A stretch of 64,000 bases of DNA, from the NCBI RefSeq assembly GCF_009755815.1, contig NZ_WRPK01000004.1, positions 186,001-250,000 on the forward strand. Reading direction: 5' to 3'. Below, piece by piece: positions 36,284 to 44,881 of the stretch. The stretch comes from Flavisphingomonas formosensis (GTDB lineage Bacteria; Pseudomonadota; Alphaproteobacteria; Sphingomonadales; Sphingomonadaceae). The translations under genes and the position numbers were made by a program. Every line of letters begins with the position of its first letter. Positions within the stretch are counted from its first letter, which is position 1. The notes beneath the pieces are model-generated. The model worked only from the letters and a program-made list of their open reading frames with translations, did not search any database and was not told where the DNA came from.

Positions 36284-37930
36284 ATGCGTATTCTCGTCAG
36301 CGTTTCGCTTGCTGCCCTGGCACTCACCGGGTGCGGCAAGGTGGCGCAGCAACCTCCTGCGGTCTCGCTCAAAAATGCCGAGACTGCGCTCGATCGCCAT
36401 GACGTGGCGGTCGCGCGCATCGAGGCGCTCAACGCCGTGCAGGCGGACCCCGGCAATGCCCGGGCGCATCTGATGATGGCGCGCACCGCGCTGGAAAGCG
36501 GCGATGGCATTGCGGCCGAAGCCGAGCTCCAGCGCGCGCTGGCCGGGGGCGTGGCCGCATCGGAAACGCATCATCTGATGGCCCAGGCGCTGCTGCGCCA
36601 GGGCAAGCTCGATCAGGCTCTAGCGGAGGCTGTCGCGGCGCCGCCGGCCCATCGCGCGGTCGCGCTGCGCGTCACGGGCGAGGCGCTGGCGGCGAAGGGC
36701 GATGCGGCTGGCGCCGAGGCGGCGTTCAAGGATGCGTTGCGCATCGCGCCGAACGATGCCTGGACCTGGTCCGATCTCGGCCGCCTGCGGCTTGCGCTGG
36801 GCGACCAGTCCGCGGCGCAGGCGAGCGCGAAGAGCGCGCTGCAAGCCGATCCGCGATCGCTCCAAGCGATACTGCTGCAGGCGGATATCGCCTCGCGGAA
36901 CAAGGATTTCACCGGCGCCCGTGCCTGGGTCGGCCGTGCGCTGGCGATCGATCCGCAGAATTTATCGGCGCTGTTGACGCGTGCCGGTATCGAGGGCGAC
37001 AGCGGCAAGACCCGCGCGATGCTTGCGACGACGCGGCAGGTGCTGCGCCTCGATCCGAAGAATTCCTATGCCTTTCAGCTCCAGGCGCAGCTTGCGGCGG
37101 ATGCGGGGCATGACGAGCTGGCGCGAACGCTGCTGATGCGCGGCGGCGATGCACTCGACGATTATCCGCCCGCCATGCTTCTGCGCGGCGCGCTCGACTA
37201 TCGACTGGGCAATAATGAAAGCGCGATCGATCAACTGGACAAGCTGGTCTCGCGTCAGCCGGTCAATCTGCCCGCGCGCCGGCTGCTTGCCGCGGCGAAG
37301 TGGCGCGCAGGCGATGTCGCCGGCACGATCGACGCGCTGCGGCCTGCCGCCGATCAGCTGGGCGCGCCACGGGAAAGCCTGACCCTGATGGCGCAGGCGC
37401 TTACCAAGCAGGGCGATGCAGCGGCCGCGAAAGTCTATGCTGCCCGCGCGGCCAGGCCGGATGCGCAGTCTCTCGCCCGTCAGGTCGTCGATGGCGACCG
37501 CGCGATCGCTGCGGCCGACTGGCGTCGCGCCATCGCCATCTACGAACGCATCCGATCGGATATCGGCGATCGCGATGCAGCGATATTGAACAATCTCGCC
37601 TGGGCCTATTTCAACGCGGGCGATGTCGCGCAGGCGCAGCCGCTTGCCCGCAAGGCTGCCGCGCTCGCTCCTTCCAACGGGGCGGTTCTCGATACGCTGG
37701 GCTGGATCAGCTTTTCGGCCGACCGGCAGTCGGCCGACGGCCTGCCGATGCTCCAGCTTGCCGCACAGAAGGCGCCGGCCAATCCCAATATACGCTGGCA
37801 TCTCGCCCAGGCCCTCTCGGTCAGCGGCAAGGCGGACGACGCACGGCGCGAGGCGGCGGCGGCGCTGAACCTCAACGCCGCCCCTTTCCGAGAGAGGCGT
37901 CAGGCGGTCGCGTTCCTCGGACGGAGCTAG
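36284..37930 (+). CDS. TPR-repeat lipoprotein (PEP-CTERM system PrsT-like)
   Basis: 548 residues. Lipoprotein signal with lipobox LTGC near residue 18, then tandem tetratricopeptide repeats over nearly the whole length. Examples are AEAELQRALAGG, AAFKDALRIAPNDAWTWSDLG, ARKAAALAPSNGAVLDTLGW and the final LQLAAQKAPANPNIRWHLA. TPR lipoproteins of this form (PrsT) accompany PEP-CTERM/exosortase genes and are thought to help export or assembly of surface material. ATG at 36284 has GGAGG at ideal spacing. It starts 37 nt after the PEP-CTERM gene, so it probably shares the sigma-54 promoter. Confidence 0.8.
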   Translation: MRILVSVSLAALALTGCGKVAQQPPAVSLKNAETALDRHDVAVARIEALNAVQADPGNARAHLMMARTALESGDGIAAEAELQRALAGGVAASETHHLMAQALLRQGKLDQALAEAVAAPPAHRAVALRVTGEALAAKGDAAGAEAAFKDALRIAPNDAWTWSDLGRLRLALGDQSAAQASAKSALQADPRSLQAILLQADIASRNKDFTGARAWVGRALAIDPQNLSALLTRAGIEGDSGKTRAMLATTRQVLRLDPKNSYAFQLQAQLAADAGHDELARTLLMRGGDALDDYPPAMLLRGALDYRLGNNESAIDQLDKLVSRQPVNLPARRLLAAAKWRAGDVAGTIDALRPAADQLGAPRESLTLMAQALTKQGDAAAAKVYAARAARPDAQSLARQVVDGDRAIAAADWRRAIAIYERIRSDIGDRDAAILNNLAWAYFNAGDVAQAQPLARKAAALAPSNGAVLDTLGWISFSADRQSADGLPMLQLAAQKAPANPNIRWHLAQALSVSGKADDARREAAAALNLNAAPFRERRQAVAFLGRS

Positions 37931-37987
37931 GGCGCCGCGCCGGCCTCATCCTCTCGCCATCGCCCTTCAAGCGAAAGGGGCCGCGGT

Positions 37988-38410
37988 TCAGCCGTAGAAG
38001 TCCGGGTAGCGGGCGAGCAGTTCGCGGAGTTGGTTGTCGGCGACGGCGAATTCGAAATGCTGGGTCTGCGCGGTCTGGCGCAGGCCATAGACGTTGGTCC
38101 AGCGCCAGCCGGCCGAGCCGTCGCGCCCGCGTGTCTCCATGGCGAGATGGCAGAGCGCGGATTCGCCGGAGACCGGCTCGATCGCAATGTCGACGAGATG
38201 GAGGGTGAAGCCGGGGCCGATCCTGCGCCACCGCTCGAACTGGCCGATGCAGGCGGCGTCCGCTTCGCCGCGATTCCGCATCGCGCCGACATGGCCGTTG
38301 GTGAAGGACATGTAGGGAAAGCCGAGATGGCCTGCGATGGCCCGGCCATCCTCGGCCGCCATGGCGTCGCCATAGCTGCGGCAAAATGCCTCGGCGCGAT
38401 ACATGTCCAT
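37988..38410 (-). CDS. Hypothetical protein, NTF2/SnoaL-like fold suspected
   Basis: 140 residues, cytoplasmic, with YRAEAFCRSYGDAMAAEDGRA at the N-terminus. The alternation of a helical start and strand-rich second half (HFEFAVADNQLRELLARYP) recalls SnoaL/NTF2-like small hydrolase or polyketide cyclase folds. No catalytic residue can be assigned. ATG at 38410 follows AGGAGG; MDMYRA gives a second ATG at 38404. It is transcribed away from the alpha/beta hydrolase gene and converges on the TPR gene. Confidence 0.6.
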   Translation of the reverse strand: MDMYRAEAFCRSYGDAMAAEDGRAIAGHLGFPYMSFTNGHVGAMRNRGEADAACIGQFERWRRIGPGFTLHLVDIAIEPVSGESALCHLAMETRGRDGSAGWRWTNVYGLRQTAQTQHFEFAVADNQLRELLARYPDFYG

Positions 38411-38549
38411 CCTCTTCCTCCTTCTTTTGGCCGAGCGGCGCCGGATTCGCGGGGGCGCAGGCAATATTCCCGTCGCGAAGCTGCCCGAGCGCCATTATTC
38501 CTTCAAGCGCCGGACGAGACCTTCTCCCGCGCGATGAAAGGATGGAGCG

Positions 38550-39380
38550 ATGGGCACGATCACCACCGAGGACGGTACCGAGATCTTCTACAAGGATTGG
38601 GGCGCGAAGGATGCGCAGCCGATCGTCTTTCATCATGGCTGGCCGTTGAGCGGCGACGACTGGGACAACCAGATGCTGTTCTTCCTGGGCGAGGGCTTCC
38701 GCGTGATCGCGCACGATCGCCGCGGCCATGGCCGCTCGACGCAGACGGCGACCGGCAACGAGATGGACACTTATGCCGCGGATGTCGCCGCGCTGGTTGC
38801 GGCGCTGGATCTCAAAGACGCCGTGCATGTCGGTCATTCCACCGGTGGCGGCGAGGTGGCCCATTATGTCGCACGGGCAGAGCCGGGCCGCGTTGCCAAG
38901 GCGGTGCTGATCGGCGCGGTTCCGCCGGTGATGGTGCAATCGGATGCCAATCCGGGCGGGCTACCGATCGAGGTGTTCGACGGTTTCCGGGCAGCGCTGG
39001 CGGCCAATCGCGCGCAATTCTACCTGGATGTGCCGTCCGGGCCGTTTTACGGCTTCAATCGCGACGGCGCGACGCCGAGCCAGGGCGTCATCCGCAACTG
39101 GTGGCGGCAGGGCATGATGGGCGGAACCAAGGCCCATTATGATTGCATCAAGGCATTTTCGGAGACGGACTTCACGGAGGATCTGAAGGCGATCGAGGTG
39201 CCCGTGCTGGTGATGCACGGAACCGACGACCAGATCGTTCCTTATGCGGATTCCGCTCCGCTGTCCGTCAAGCTGCTGAAGAACGGCACGCTGAAAAGCT
39301 ATGACGGGCTGCCGCACGGCATGTGCACCACGCATCCCGAGATCATCAATCCCGATCTGCTGGCCTTCATCCGGAGCTGA
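38550..39380 (+). CDS. Alpha/beta hydrolase of the cofactor-free haloperoxidase family
   Basis: 276 residues with [14 protein letters not shown] at the oxyanion region and the nucleophile elbow GHSTGGGE (Ser97). [10 protein letters not shown] supplies the acid region and LPHGM the His. This matches the non-heme chloroperoxidase/arylesterase group, which has esterase and perhydrolase activity. ATG at 38550 follows GGAGCG. Single gene facing the histidine kinase gene end-to-end. Confidence 0.9.
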   Translation: MGTITTEDGTEIFYKDWGAKDAQPIVFHHGWPLSGDDWDNQMLFFLGEGFRVIAHDRRGHGRSTQTATGNEMDTYAADVAALVAALDLKDAVHVGHSTGGGEVAHYVARAEPGRVAKAVLIGAVPPVMVQSDANPGGLPIEVFDGFRAALAANRAQFYLDVPSGPFYGFNRDGATPSQGVIRNWWRQGMMGGTKAHYDCIKAFSETDFTEDLKAIEVPVLVMHGTDDQIVPYADSAPLSVKLLKNGTLKSYDGLPHGMCTTHPEIINPDLLAFIRS

Positions 39381-39397
39381 CGAGACCGAAGGGCGTG

Positions 39398-39441
39398 CGG
39401 GGCCGGTTGCGGGATGCGCTTCGGCGCGCCGTTCGGCCCCG
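39398..39441. terminator. Possible bidirectional terminator hairpin
   Basis: CGGGGCC (39398-39404) pairs with GGCCCCG (39435-39441) between two convergent genes, with outer bases GAAGG/CCTTC extending the stem imperfectly. No U-run. Position is the main argument. Confidence 0.3.
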
Positions 39442-39448
39442 GGCCTTC

Positions 39449-41092
39449 TCAGGCGACGCCCCTGATCGTGCTGCCCTGCTCGGCCAGCAGCTCGTGGATA
39501 CGTCCGGCGAGCTCCGCCTGGCGGAACGGCTTCGCGAGCAGCGGCAGGCTGGCCATCTGATGTCCGGCAAGCTGCGCATAGCCGGTTGCCAGCAGCACGG
39601 GCATGCCGGGAAACAGGCGCTGGACCTCGGCCGCGAGATCCGCGCCTGTCATGCCGGGCATGAGATAGTCGGTGATCACCAGATCGGGCCGCAAACCATC
39701 CCGCAGCAGGGAGAGCGCATGCGTGGCGGAGCTTGCCTCCGTCACGCTGTGGCCGAGATCGGCCAGCAGCTCCGCCGTGCCTGCGCGCACCCTTTCTTCG
39801 TCGTCGACCAGCAGGATCACCGCCGGCGGGGTGGCCGGCACGCCTCGCGGCGTGCCCGCATTCATGTCTTCCGCGGCTTCATTGGCCACGGGCAGCCACA
39901 TTTCGGCGCAGGTACCACGGCCGGGCGTGCTTTCGAGGTGAAGTGCGCCGCCCGATTGGGCGGCGAGCCCATGGACCATGGAGAGACCGAGACCGGTGCC
40001 CTTGCCGACGCCCTTGGTGGAATAGAAGGGCTCGATCGCGCGCTTCAGCGTCTCCTCGTCCATGCCGCAGCCGGTATCGCAGGCTGAAATGCGCACATAA
40101 CGGCCGTGGCGCAGCGCCATGCCATGGTCGGGGCCCACATCATGGGCATCGATGGCGAAGCGCAACGTGCCCCCGCCGGGCATCGCATCGCGCGCATTCA
40201 CCGCAAGATTGAGCAGCGCGAGCTCGAGCTGTCCGGGATCGACGCGCGCCGGCGGCAGATCGGGGGCGGCCGTGACGCGGATCTCGATCTGTGAGCCGAC
40301 GGTGCGCGCGACGAGATCGATCATGCCCTCGATCAGCGCATGTGCATCGACCGCGCGCGGCTCCAGCACCTGCCGGCGCGCGAAAGCGAGCAGCCGCTGA
40401 ACGAGCGTCTTGGCGCGATCCGCGCCCTGCATCGCCGCCGCAATCAGGCGCTGCGAGCGATCGTCGCCTTCCAGGCGCCGTCGCAGCAGATCGAGGCTGC
40501 CCACGATCGGCGTCAGCAGGTTGTTGAAGTCATGGGCGACGCCGCCGGTAAGCTGGCCCACCGCCTCCATCTTCTGCAGCTCGGCAAGTTGGGAGAGCAC
40601 TGCCTCGCGCTCGGCGATCGCCGTGACGATGCGCTGTTCCAGCGTCTCGTTGAGCCGCCGCAGCTCCTCCTCCGCGCGCCGGCGCTCGCTTCGTTCATGC
40701 GCCTCGGCCAGTGCCCGATCGACCACGGCAGGCAGGCGATGCAGCCGTTGTTTGACGACATAGTCGGTCGCGCCGCGCTTCAGCGCTTCCACGGCGACAT
40801 CCTCGCCGAGCGTGCCGGAGACGAACACAAACGGCGTCTCGGGCGCGATTTCGCGCGCGATGGCCAGCGCTGCTTCGCCGTCGAAGGCGGGTAGCTGATG
40901 GTCGGCGATGATCAGATCATATCGGTTTTCTTCGAGCGCGCGGACGAAATCCGCCCGCGACCACACCCGCTCGACCGTGCAGGGGCGTGCCGCCCGGCGC
41001 AGATATTCCCCGATCAGCTCGGCATCGATCGCGCTGTCTTCCAAGTGCAGGACGCGGATCGGCGACAGGTCGACGGTGGGGCGTGCGTTCAT
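39449..41092 (-). CDS. Hybrid histidine kinase: receiver - HisKA/HATPase - receiver
   Basis: 547 residues. Domain order: receiver 1 (about 12-130, phospho-acceptor Asp64 in IIADHQLP), coiled-coil linker (about 130-175), and HisKA with His187 in GGVAHDFNNLL. Then come the HATPase (NLAVNARDAM, DTGCGMDEET, GTGLGLSMV) and receiver 2 (acceptor Asp475 in ITDYLMPGMTG). No membrane segment, so cytoplasmic; input is the N-terminal receiver. It starts one base after the preceding response-regulator stop, in an operon bphP - response regulator - this gene, so it probably continues a phytochrome phosphorelay. No DNA-binding output is encoded here. Confidence 0.92.
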   Translation of the reverse strand: MNARPTVDLSPIRVLHLEDSAIDAELIGEYLRRAARPCTVERVWSRADFVRALEENRYDLIIADHQLPAFDGEAALAIAREIAPETPFVFVSGTLGEDVAVEALKRGATDYVVKQRLHRLPAVVDRALAEAHERSERRRAEEELRRLNETLEQRIVTAIAEREAVLSQLAELQKMEAVGQLTGGVAHDFNNLLTPIVGSLDLLRRRLEGDDRSQRLIAAAMQGADRAKTLVQRLLAFARRQVLEPRAVDAHALIEGMIDLVARTVGSQIEIRVTAAPDLPPARVDPGQLELALLNLAVNARDAMPGGGTLRFAIDAHDVGPDHGMALRHGRYVRISACDTGCGMDEETLKRAIEPFYSTKGVGKGTGLGLSMVHGLAAQSGGALHLESTPGRGTCAEMWLPVANEAAEDMNAGTPRGVPATPPAVILLVDDEERVRAGTAELLADLGHSVTEASSATHALSLLRDGLRPDLVITDYLMPGMTGADLAAEVQRLFPGMPVLLATGYAQLAGHQMASLPLLAKPFRQAELAGRIHELLAEQGSTIRGVA

Positions 41093-41093
41093 C

Positions 41094-41549
41094 TCAGGCA
41101 GCGAATCCTCTCGGTGGCGGTTCGTTGAGAACGGCCCAGAACATGCCGAGATCCTGGATCGCTTCGAAGAATTGCTCGAAGCCGACCGGTTTGACGACGA
41201 AGGCGTTCACGCCGAGCTGATAGCTGCGCACCAGATCGCGCTCCTCGCGCGACGAAGTCAGCATCACGACGGGGGTGTGGCGCAGCCGCGGGTCGCTCTT
41301 GATCTGCTCCAGCACTTCGAGCCCGTCCACCTTGGGCAGCTTCAGGTCGAGCAGGACGACGACCGGATCGCCGCTGTTCCGGCCTGCATAGGCGCCACGC
41401 GCATGCAGATAGTCGAGCGCCTCCGCGCCATCGCGCGTGACGACGACGGTGTTGGCGAGCTGGCACCGCTCCAGTGCGGCCAGCGTCAACTCGACATCCT
41501 TGGGACTGTCCTCGACGAGCAGGATGGGTTTCAATTCGGGTGCAGCCAT
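41094..41549 (-). CDS. Single-domain response regulator (CheY/Rcp1-like)
   Basis: 151 residues: a receiver only. Acceptor Asp68 in LLDLKLPKVDG, acidic pair in VEDSPKD, Thr/Ser in MLTSSRE, and Lys in VVKPVGF. The length and the insertion GAYAGRNSGDP match Rcp1-type regulators that pair with phytochrome kinases. It abuts the bphP stop (41550) and precedes the hybrid kinase by one base, so it is the likely direct phosphate acceptor from the phytochrome. Confidence 0.93.
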   Translation of the reverse strand: MAAPELKPILLVEDSPKDVELTLAALERCQLANTVVVTRDGAEALDYLHARGAYAGRNSGDPVVVLLDLKLPKVDGLEVLEQIKSDPRLRHTPVVMLTSSREERDLVRSYQLGVNAFVVKPVGFEQFFEAIQDLGMFWAVLNEPPPRGFAA

Positions 41550-43805
41550 TCAACCTCCGGTGGCGTTCGGTAGCGCGAAAAAGATCGTTGCGCCTTGATC
41601 GACTTTACCCTCGGCCCAGACACGTCCGCCATGACGCTGTTCGACGATGCGTTTCACATTCGCAAGGCCGATGCCGGTGCCTTCGAACTCCTCGACCCGA
41701 TGGAGCCGCTGAAAGACACCGAACAGCTTGCCGACATAGGCCATGTCGAAGCCGGTGCCGTTGTCACGCACGAAATAGACGGTCTCGCCATTGCCGGGCT
41801 GCGATCCCACCTCGATCACCGCATGCGCGCGGTGGCGGCTGAACTTGATCGCATTGTCCAGCAGGTTCTGGATGACGAGCCGCATCATCGTGGGATCGGC
41901 GACTACGGGCGGCAGCGCGCCGATCTTCCATTCGATCTCCCGGTCGCCGATATGCATGGCGAGGCGCTGCCGGACCTCATCGACCAGGCCGTTCATGTCG
42001 ATCCGCAGAGGATGCAGGCTCGAGCGTCCCATCTGGGAGAAGTTGAGCAGATCGTCGACCAGCGTGCCGGCCGACAGGGCTGATTCGATGATCGTGTCGA
42101 TATAGCGGTTGGCCCGTTCGGAAAGCGCTTCGCCCTCGTTCTGCTTGAGGAGCTGAGCGTAGCCGACGATGTGGCGGAACGGTGCGCGCAGATCGTGGCT
42201 GACGGAATAGCTGAAGGCTTCCAGTTCCCTGTTCGATCGGACAAGCTGATCGTTGAGCTCCGCCATCTCCTCGGCGCGGCGCAGGACGATATCGACGATC
42301 GCACCGCGCAACAGGCTGGCGGCGTCGATCTCCGCCTCGTCCCACGGCAGCGCGCGCAGGCGGACCGTCTCCTTCCAGACCTCGAAGGATTTTCGCGGAT
42401 GGATGCGCGCACCAGCGGGCGCTGAATCCATCGGCTTCACCGGCGATCCGCCCCAGCCGACGGTGCGAACCGCCTCGGGGCGGAACCAGAGCACGTAGCT
42501 GGCATGGATCTGCGAGATCGGCACGGCGACGAGGCCGCTGGCCTGATCCTTGAACGCTTCGGCCCCGGGAATGTGCTGGGCCAGGCTCTCGGTGGCGAAG
42601 AGATCGTCGATCGCGCGTTCTTCGAGCCAGCTCACGATGGCGCGCACCGCTTCTTCGCCGGGGGTTTCGCCGGTCAACCGGCATCGTTCGCCGAAGATCA
42701 CCGCCGCGCCCTGCGAATGGGTGAGATCGAGCAGGTCCTGCGGCCGTGCCATCAGCCCGTCGACGAAATGATCCTCCGTGGCCATGCTGGCCAGCAGCCG
42801 CCCCTGCACGGCGCGCAGCGCGATGCGTCGCTCGGCCAGCGCGGTCTGCTCACGCGCGGCGATCTGCAGCGAGAGGATCTTACCGACGAAATCGCAGGCA
42901 TTGCGCACCTGATGGGGCACGCGCCGCGGCGCCTGATTGTGGCAGGAGAGCAGCCCCCATAGCGCGCCCTCGCGCAGCAGCGACACGGACATGGAGGCGC
43001 CGGTGCCCATGTTGCGCATATATTCGAGGTGCACGGGCGAGACGCTGCGCAAGGTGGCATGGCTGAGATCGATCGGCCGGCCGGTGCGCGGATTGATGGC
43101 CGGCACGATCGGCACCGGCTGATAGTGCGCATCCGCGATCAGGCGCAGGCGGTTCAGCCGGTAGAGCTCGCGCGCCTGCGCGGGGATGTCGGATGCGGGA
43201 AAGCGCAGATCGAGATAGGAGGGCAGCACATCGTTGCGATGCTCGGCGATCACCGTGCCGTTCATATCCTTGTCGAAACGATAGACCAGCGCGCGATCGA
43301 AGCCGGTGATGCGGCACACTTCGCGGGCCGCGATAGCGCCCAGCGTCTCGATCGAATCGGTCTCCTGGAAGGCGTCGAGAAAGGTGCGCATGAAGGGATA
43401 GACGTCGCCGAACGTCTCCGAATCCTCGGCTGGCGCCTCTTCCAGTTCCAGGATCAGCGCATCGGGCGCATGGTGCGCGAACGCATGCAGCGAACCGCCT
43501 GCGCGGGCAATGCGGCCGAGATAGGATTGTCCGTCCCTGGAAATGCCGGAGACGAGCTGCGCAACGACGCGCTCGAACCCGCGCGGCAGGACATGCTGGA
43601 CCGGACTGCCCAGATAATGTGCTGCCTCGCCGAGACCGGATGTCGGGCCGATCGCGGCCTGCTCGATCGTCAGCGTATCGGGGGAGAGCACGAACAGGCA
43701 GCCCTGCGGCTGGATGCTGCCCGGAACATGGATGGGCTCGCGCGCGCAATCGTCCAGACCCGCGGTCCGGCTGGGCTGCTGGTCGGTTGGGCCGTCGACC
43801 GTCAT
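41550..43805 (-). CDS. bphP: Bacteriophytochrome histidine kinase
   Basis: 751 residues, PAS-GAF-PHY-HisKA-HATPase. Bilin attachment Cys20 lies just before REPIHVPGSIQPQG. The GAF motif PASDIP (203-208) is followed by candidate bilin-pocket His259 and His289 (SCHNQAP). The PHY tongue shows WGGSP (451-455) and PRKSF (470-474). HisKA His537 is in SVSHDLRAPFRH; ATPase motifs are NLLDNAIKF, DNGTGFDM and GTGIGLANV. It senses red/far-red light through covalently bound biliverdin. ATG at 43805 has GGGAG upstream. First gene of a three-gene operon with two signalling proteins; heme oxygenase is not in this window. Confidence 0.96.
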   Translation of the reverse strand: MTVDGPTDQQPSRTAGLDDCAREPIHVPGSIQPQGCLFVLSPDTLTIEQAAIGPTSGLGEAAHYLGSPVQHVLPRGFERVVAQLVSGISRDGQSYLGRIARAGGSLHAFAHHAPDALILELEEAPAEDSETFGDVYPFMRTFLDAFQETDSIETLGAIAAREVCRITGFDRALVYRFDKDMNGTVIAEHRNDVLPSYLDLRFPASDIPAQARELYRLNRLRLIADAHYQPVPIVPAINPRTGRPIDLSHATLRSVSPVHLEYMRNMGTGASMSVSLLREGALWGLLSCHNQAPRRVPHQVRNACDFVGKILSLQIAAREQTALAERRIALRAVQGRLLASMATEDHFVDGLMARPQDLLDLTHSQGAAVIFGERCRLTGETPGEEAVRAIVSWLEERAIDDLFATESLAQHIPGAEAFKDQASGLVAVPISQIHASYVLWFRPEAVRTVGWGGSPVKPMDSAPAGARIHPRKSFEVWKETVRLRALPWDEAEIDAASLLRGAIVDIVLRRAEEMAELNDQLVRSNRELEAFSYSVSHDLRAPFRHIVGYAQLLKQNEGEALSERANRYIDTIIESALSAGTLVDDLLNFSQMGRSSLHPLRIDMNGLVDEVRQRLAMHIGDREIEWKIGALPPVVADPTMMRLVIQNLLDNAIKFSRHRAHAVIEVGSQPGNGETVYFVRDNGTGFDMAYVGKLFGVFQRLHRVEEFEGTGIGLANVKRIVEQRHGGRVWAEGKVDQGATIFFALPNATGG

Positions 43806-43947
43806 CCGTTTCTCCCAACTATGCGACAAGAATTTCAATGGCTTGTCGAGAGATCCGAGCAGAAGCTTCAATAACTTCCGACTCATATTTAGACCAGCCC
43901 GGATCGTCGTTCCGGAGCTTCCGTCCGTCGAGGCCGTGCGAACCCCG

Positions 43948-43981
43948 AAAAAGCCCGCCGCACGCGACATCGTGCGACGGG
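43948..43981 (-). terminator. Intrinsic terminator of tRNA-Cys
   Basis: On the minus strand, CCCGTCGCACG (43981-43971), a 6-nt loop, then CGTGCGGCGGG (43964-43954) with one G-U pair, followed by a run of five U. It lies 10 nt downstream of the tRNA CCA end and upstream of bphP, so it separates the two transcripts. Confidence 0.87.
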
Positions 43982-43991
43982 TTGGAATAGA

Positions 43992-44065
43992 TGGAGGCCC
44001 GAGCCGGAATCGAACCGGCGTATACGGATTTGCAGTCCGCTGCGTCACCACTCCGCCATCGGGCC
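43992..44065 (-). tRNA. tRNA-Cys (GCA)
   Basis: 74 nt including an encoded CCA. Acceptor stem GGCCCGA pairs with TCGGGCC, the anticodon loop reads CTGCAAA (anticodon GCA) on stem CGGA/TCCG, and the T-loop is GGTTCGATTCC. All four arms can be folded by eye. Confidence 0.97.
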
Positions 44066-44074
44066 GGAGCGGGC

Positions 44075-44103
44075 GCAATGAGGACAGCGGCTGCATCTGT
44101 CAA
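44075..44103 (-). promoter_or_regulatory. Promoter of tRNA-Cys
   Basis: A consensus -35 TTGACA (44103-44098) is followed after 17 nt by CATTGC (44080-44075), a weak -10. The latter sits 9 nt upstream of the tRNA 5' end. Placement fits, but the -10 is poor. Confidence 0.45.
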
Positions 44104-44227
44104 CAGCCAACAGTTGCCGCATCGCAACAGCAAGCCGCTTGGCCTTGCCTGATCAACGCTATAGAAGCCTCAGATCGGGCTTTACTGTATTGTGCCGATA
44201 AGACAGTTGTGCGACGAAGGCGGGGCC

Positions 44228-44881
44228 ATGAGCAAGCAGGATTTCGAGGCGATGCGTCGGGCGATGGTGTCGAACCAGCTCCGGACGGCGGCAGTCAACG
44301 ACGCGGCGGTCGTCGCCGCGATGGCCGCGGTGCCGCGCGAGCGGTTCGTGCCGGCCGAGCGCGAGTCGCTGGCCTATCTCGATATAACGGTGCCGCTGGG
44401 CAATGGCCGCGCGCTCAACCCGCCGCTGGTGACCGGCCGGCTGCTGACCGAGGCCCATCCCATGCCGGGGGATCGCACGCTCGTCGTCGGCGCGGCCACT
44501 GGCTATGCCGCGGCGCTGCTGGCGCGGCTCACCGCGTCGGTCGTCGCGCTGGAGGAGGAGCCCTCGCTCGTCGCCGCCCTCGAGAAGACCTTTGCGGGCG
44601 TGTCCGATGTCACCGTCGTGTCCGGCCCGCTCGCGGACGGCTGGGCTGAGGGCGGCCCCTATGATCTGATCCTGGTCGATGGCGCGATCGAGACGTTGCC
44701 CGACGCGCTCGTCGCCCAGCTTGCCGATGGCGGCCGCCTGGCTGCCGCGGTGATCGAGAAGGGCGTGAGCCGCCTGACCATCGGCCGGCGTTCGGGAAGC
44801 GGCTTCGGCTCTCGCGCCTTCGTCGATGCGGATGCGGCCGCGCTGCCGGGATTCGCGAGGCCCAGGGCATTCAGCTTCTGA
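44228..44881 (+). CDS. Protein-L-isoaspartate O-methyltransferase family protein
   Basis: 217 residues with the SAM-binding pattern LVVGAATGYAAALLARLT (motif I, where VGxGxGY is usual) and LEEEPSL. N-terminal RRAMVSNQLRTAAVND and PRERFVPAE are typical of the family. It may repair isoaspartyl residues, but the first glycine region is degenerate (GAATGY), as in the short alphaproteobacterial relatives that precede tolC. ATG at 44228 was chosen where homology begins. Stop overlaps the tolC start by one base (TGATG). Confidence 0.85.
   Translation: MSKQDFEAMRRAMVSNQLRTAAVNDAAVVAAMAAVPRERFVPAERESLAYLDITVPLGNGRALNPPLVTGRLLTEAHPMPGDRTLVVGAATGYAAALLARLTASVVALEEEPSLVAALEKTFAGVSDVTVVSGPLADGWAEGGPYDLILVDGAIETLPDALVAQLADGGRLAAAVIEKGVSRLTIGRRSGSGFGSRAFVDADAAALPGFARPRAFSF

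Noticed and set aside
44130-44227. Promoter for the pcm-like/tolC operon
   Set aside because: Weak -35/-10 look-alikes exist (TTGGCC, TATAGA) but the spacing is not acceptable.
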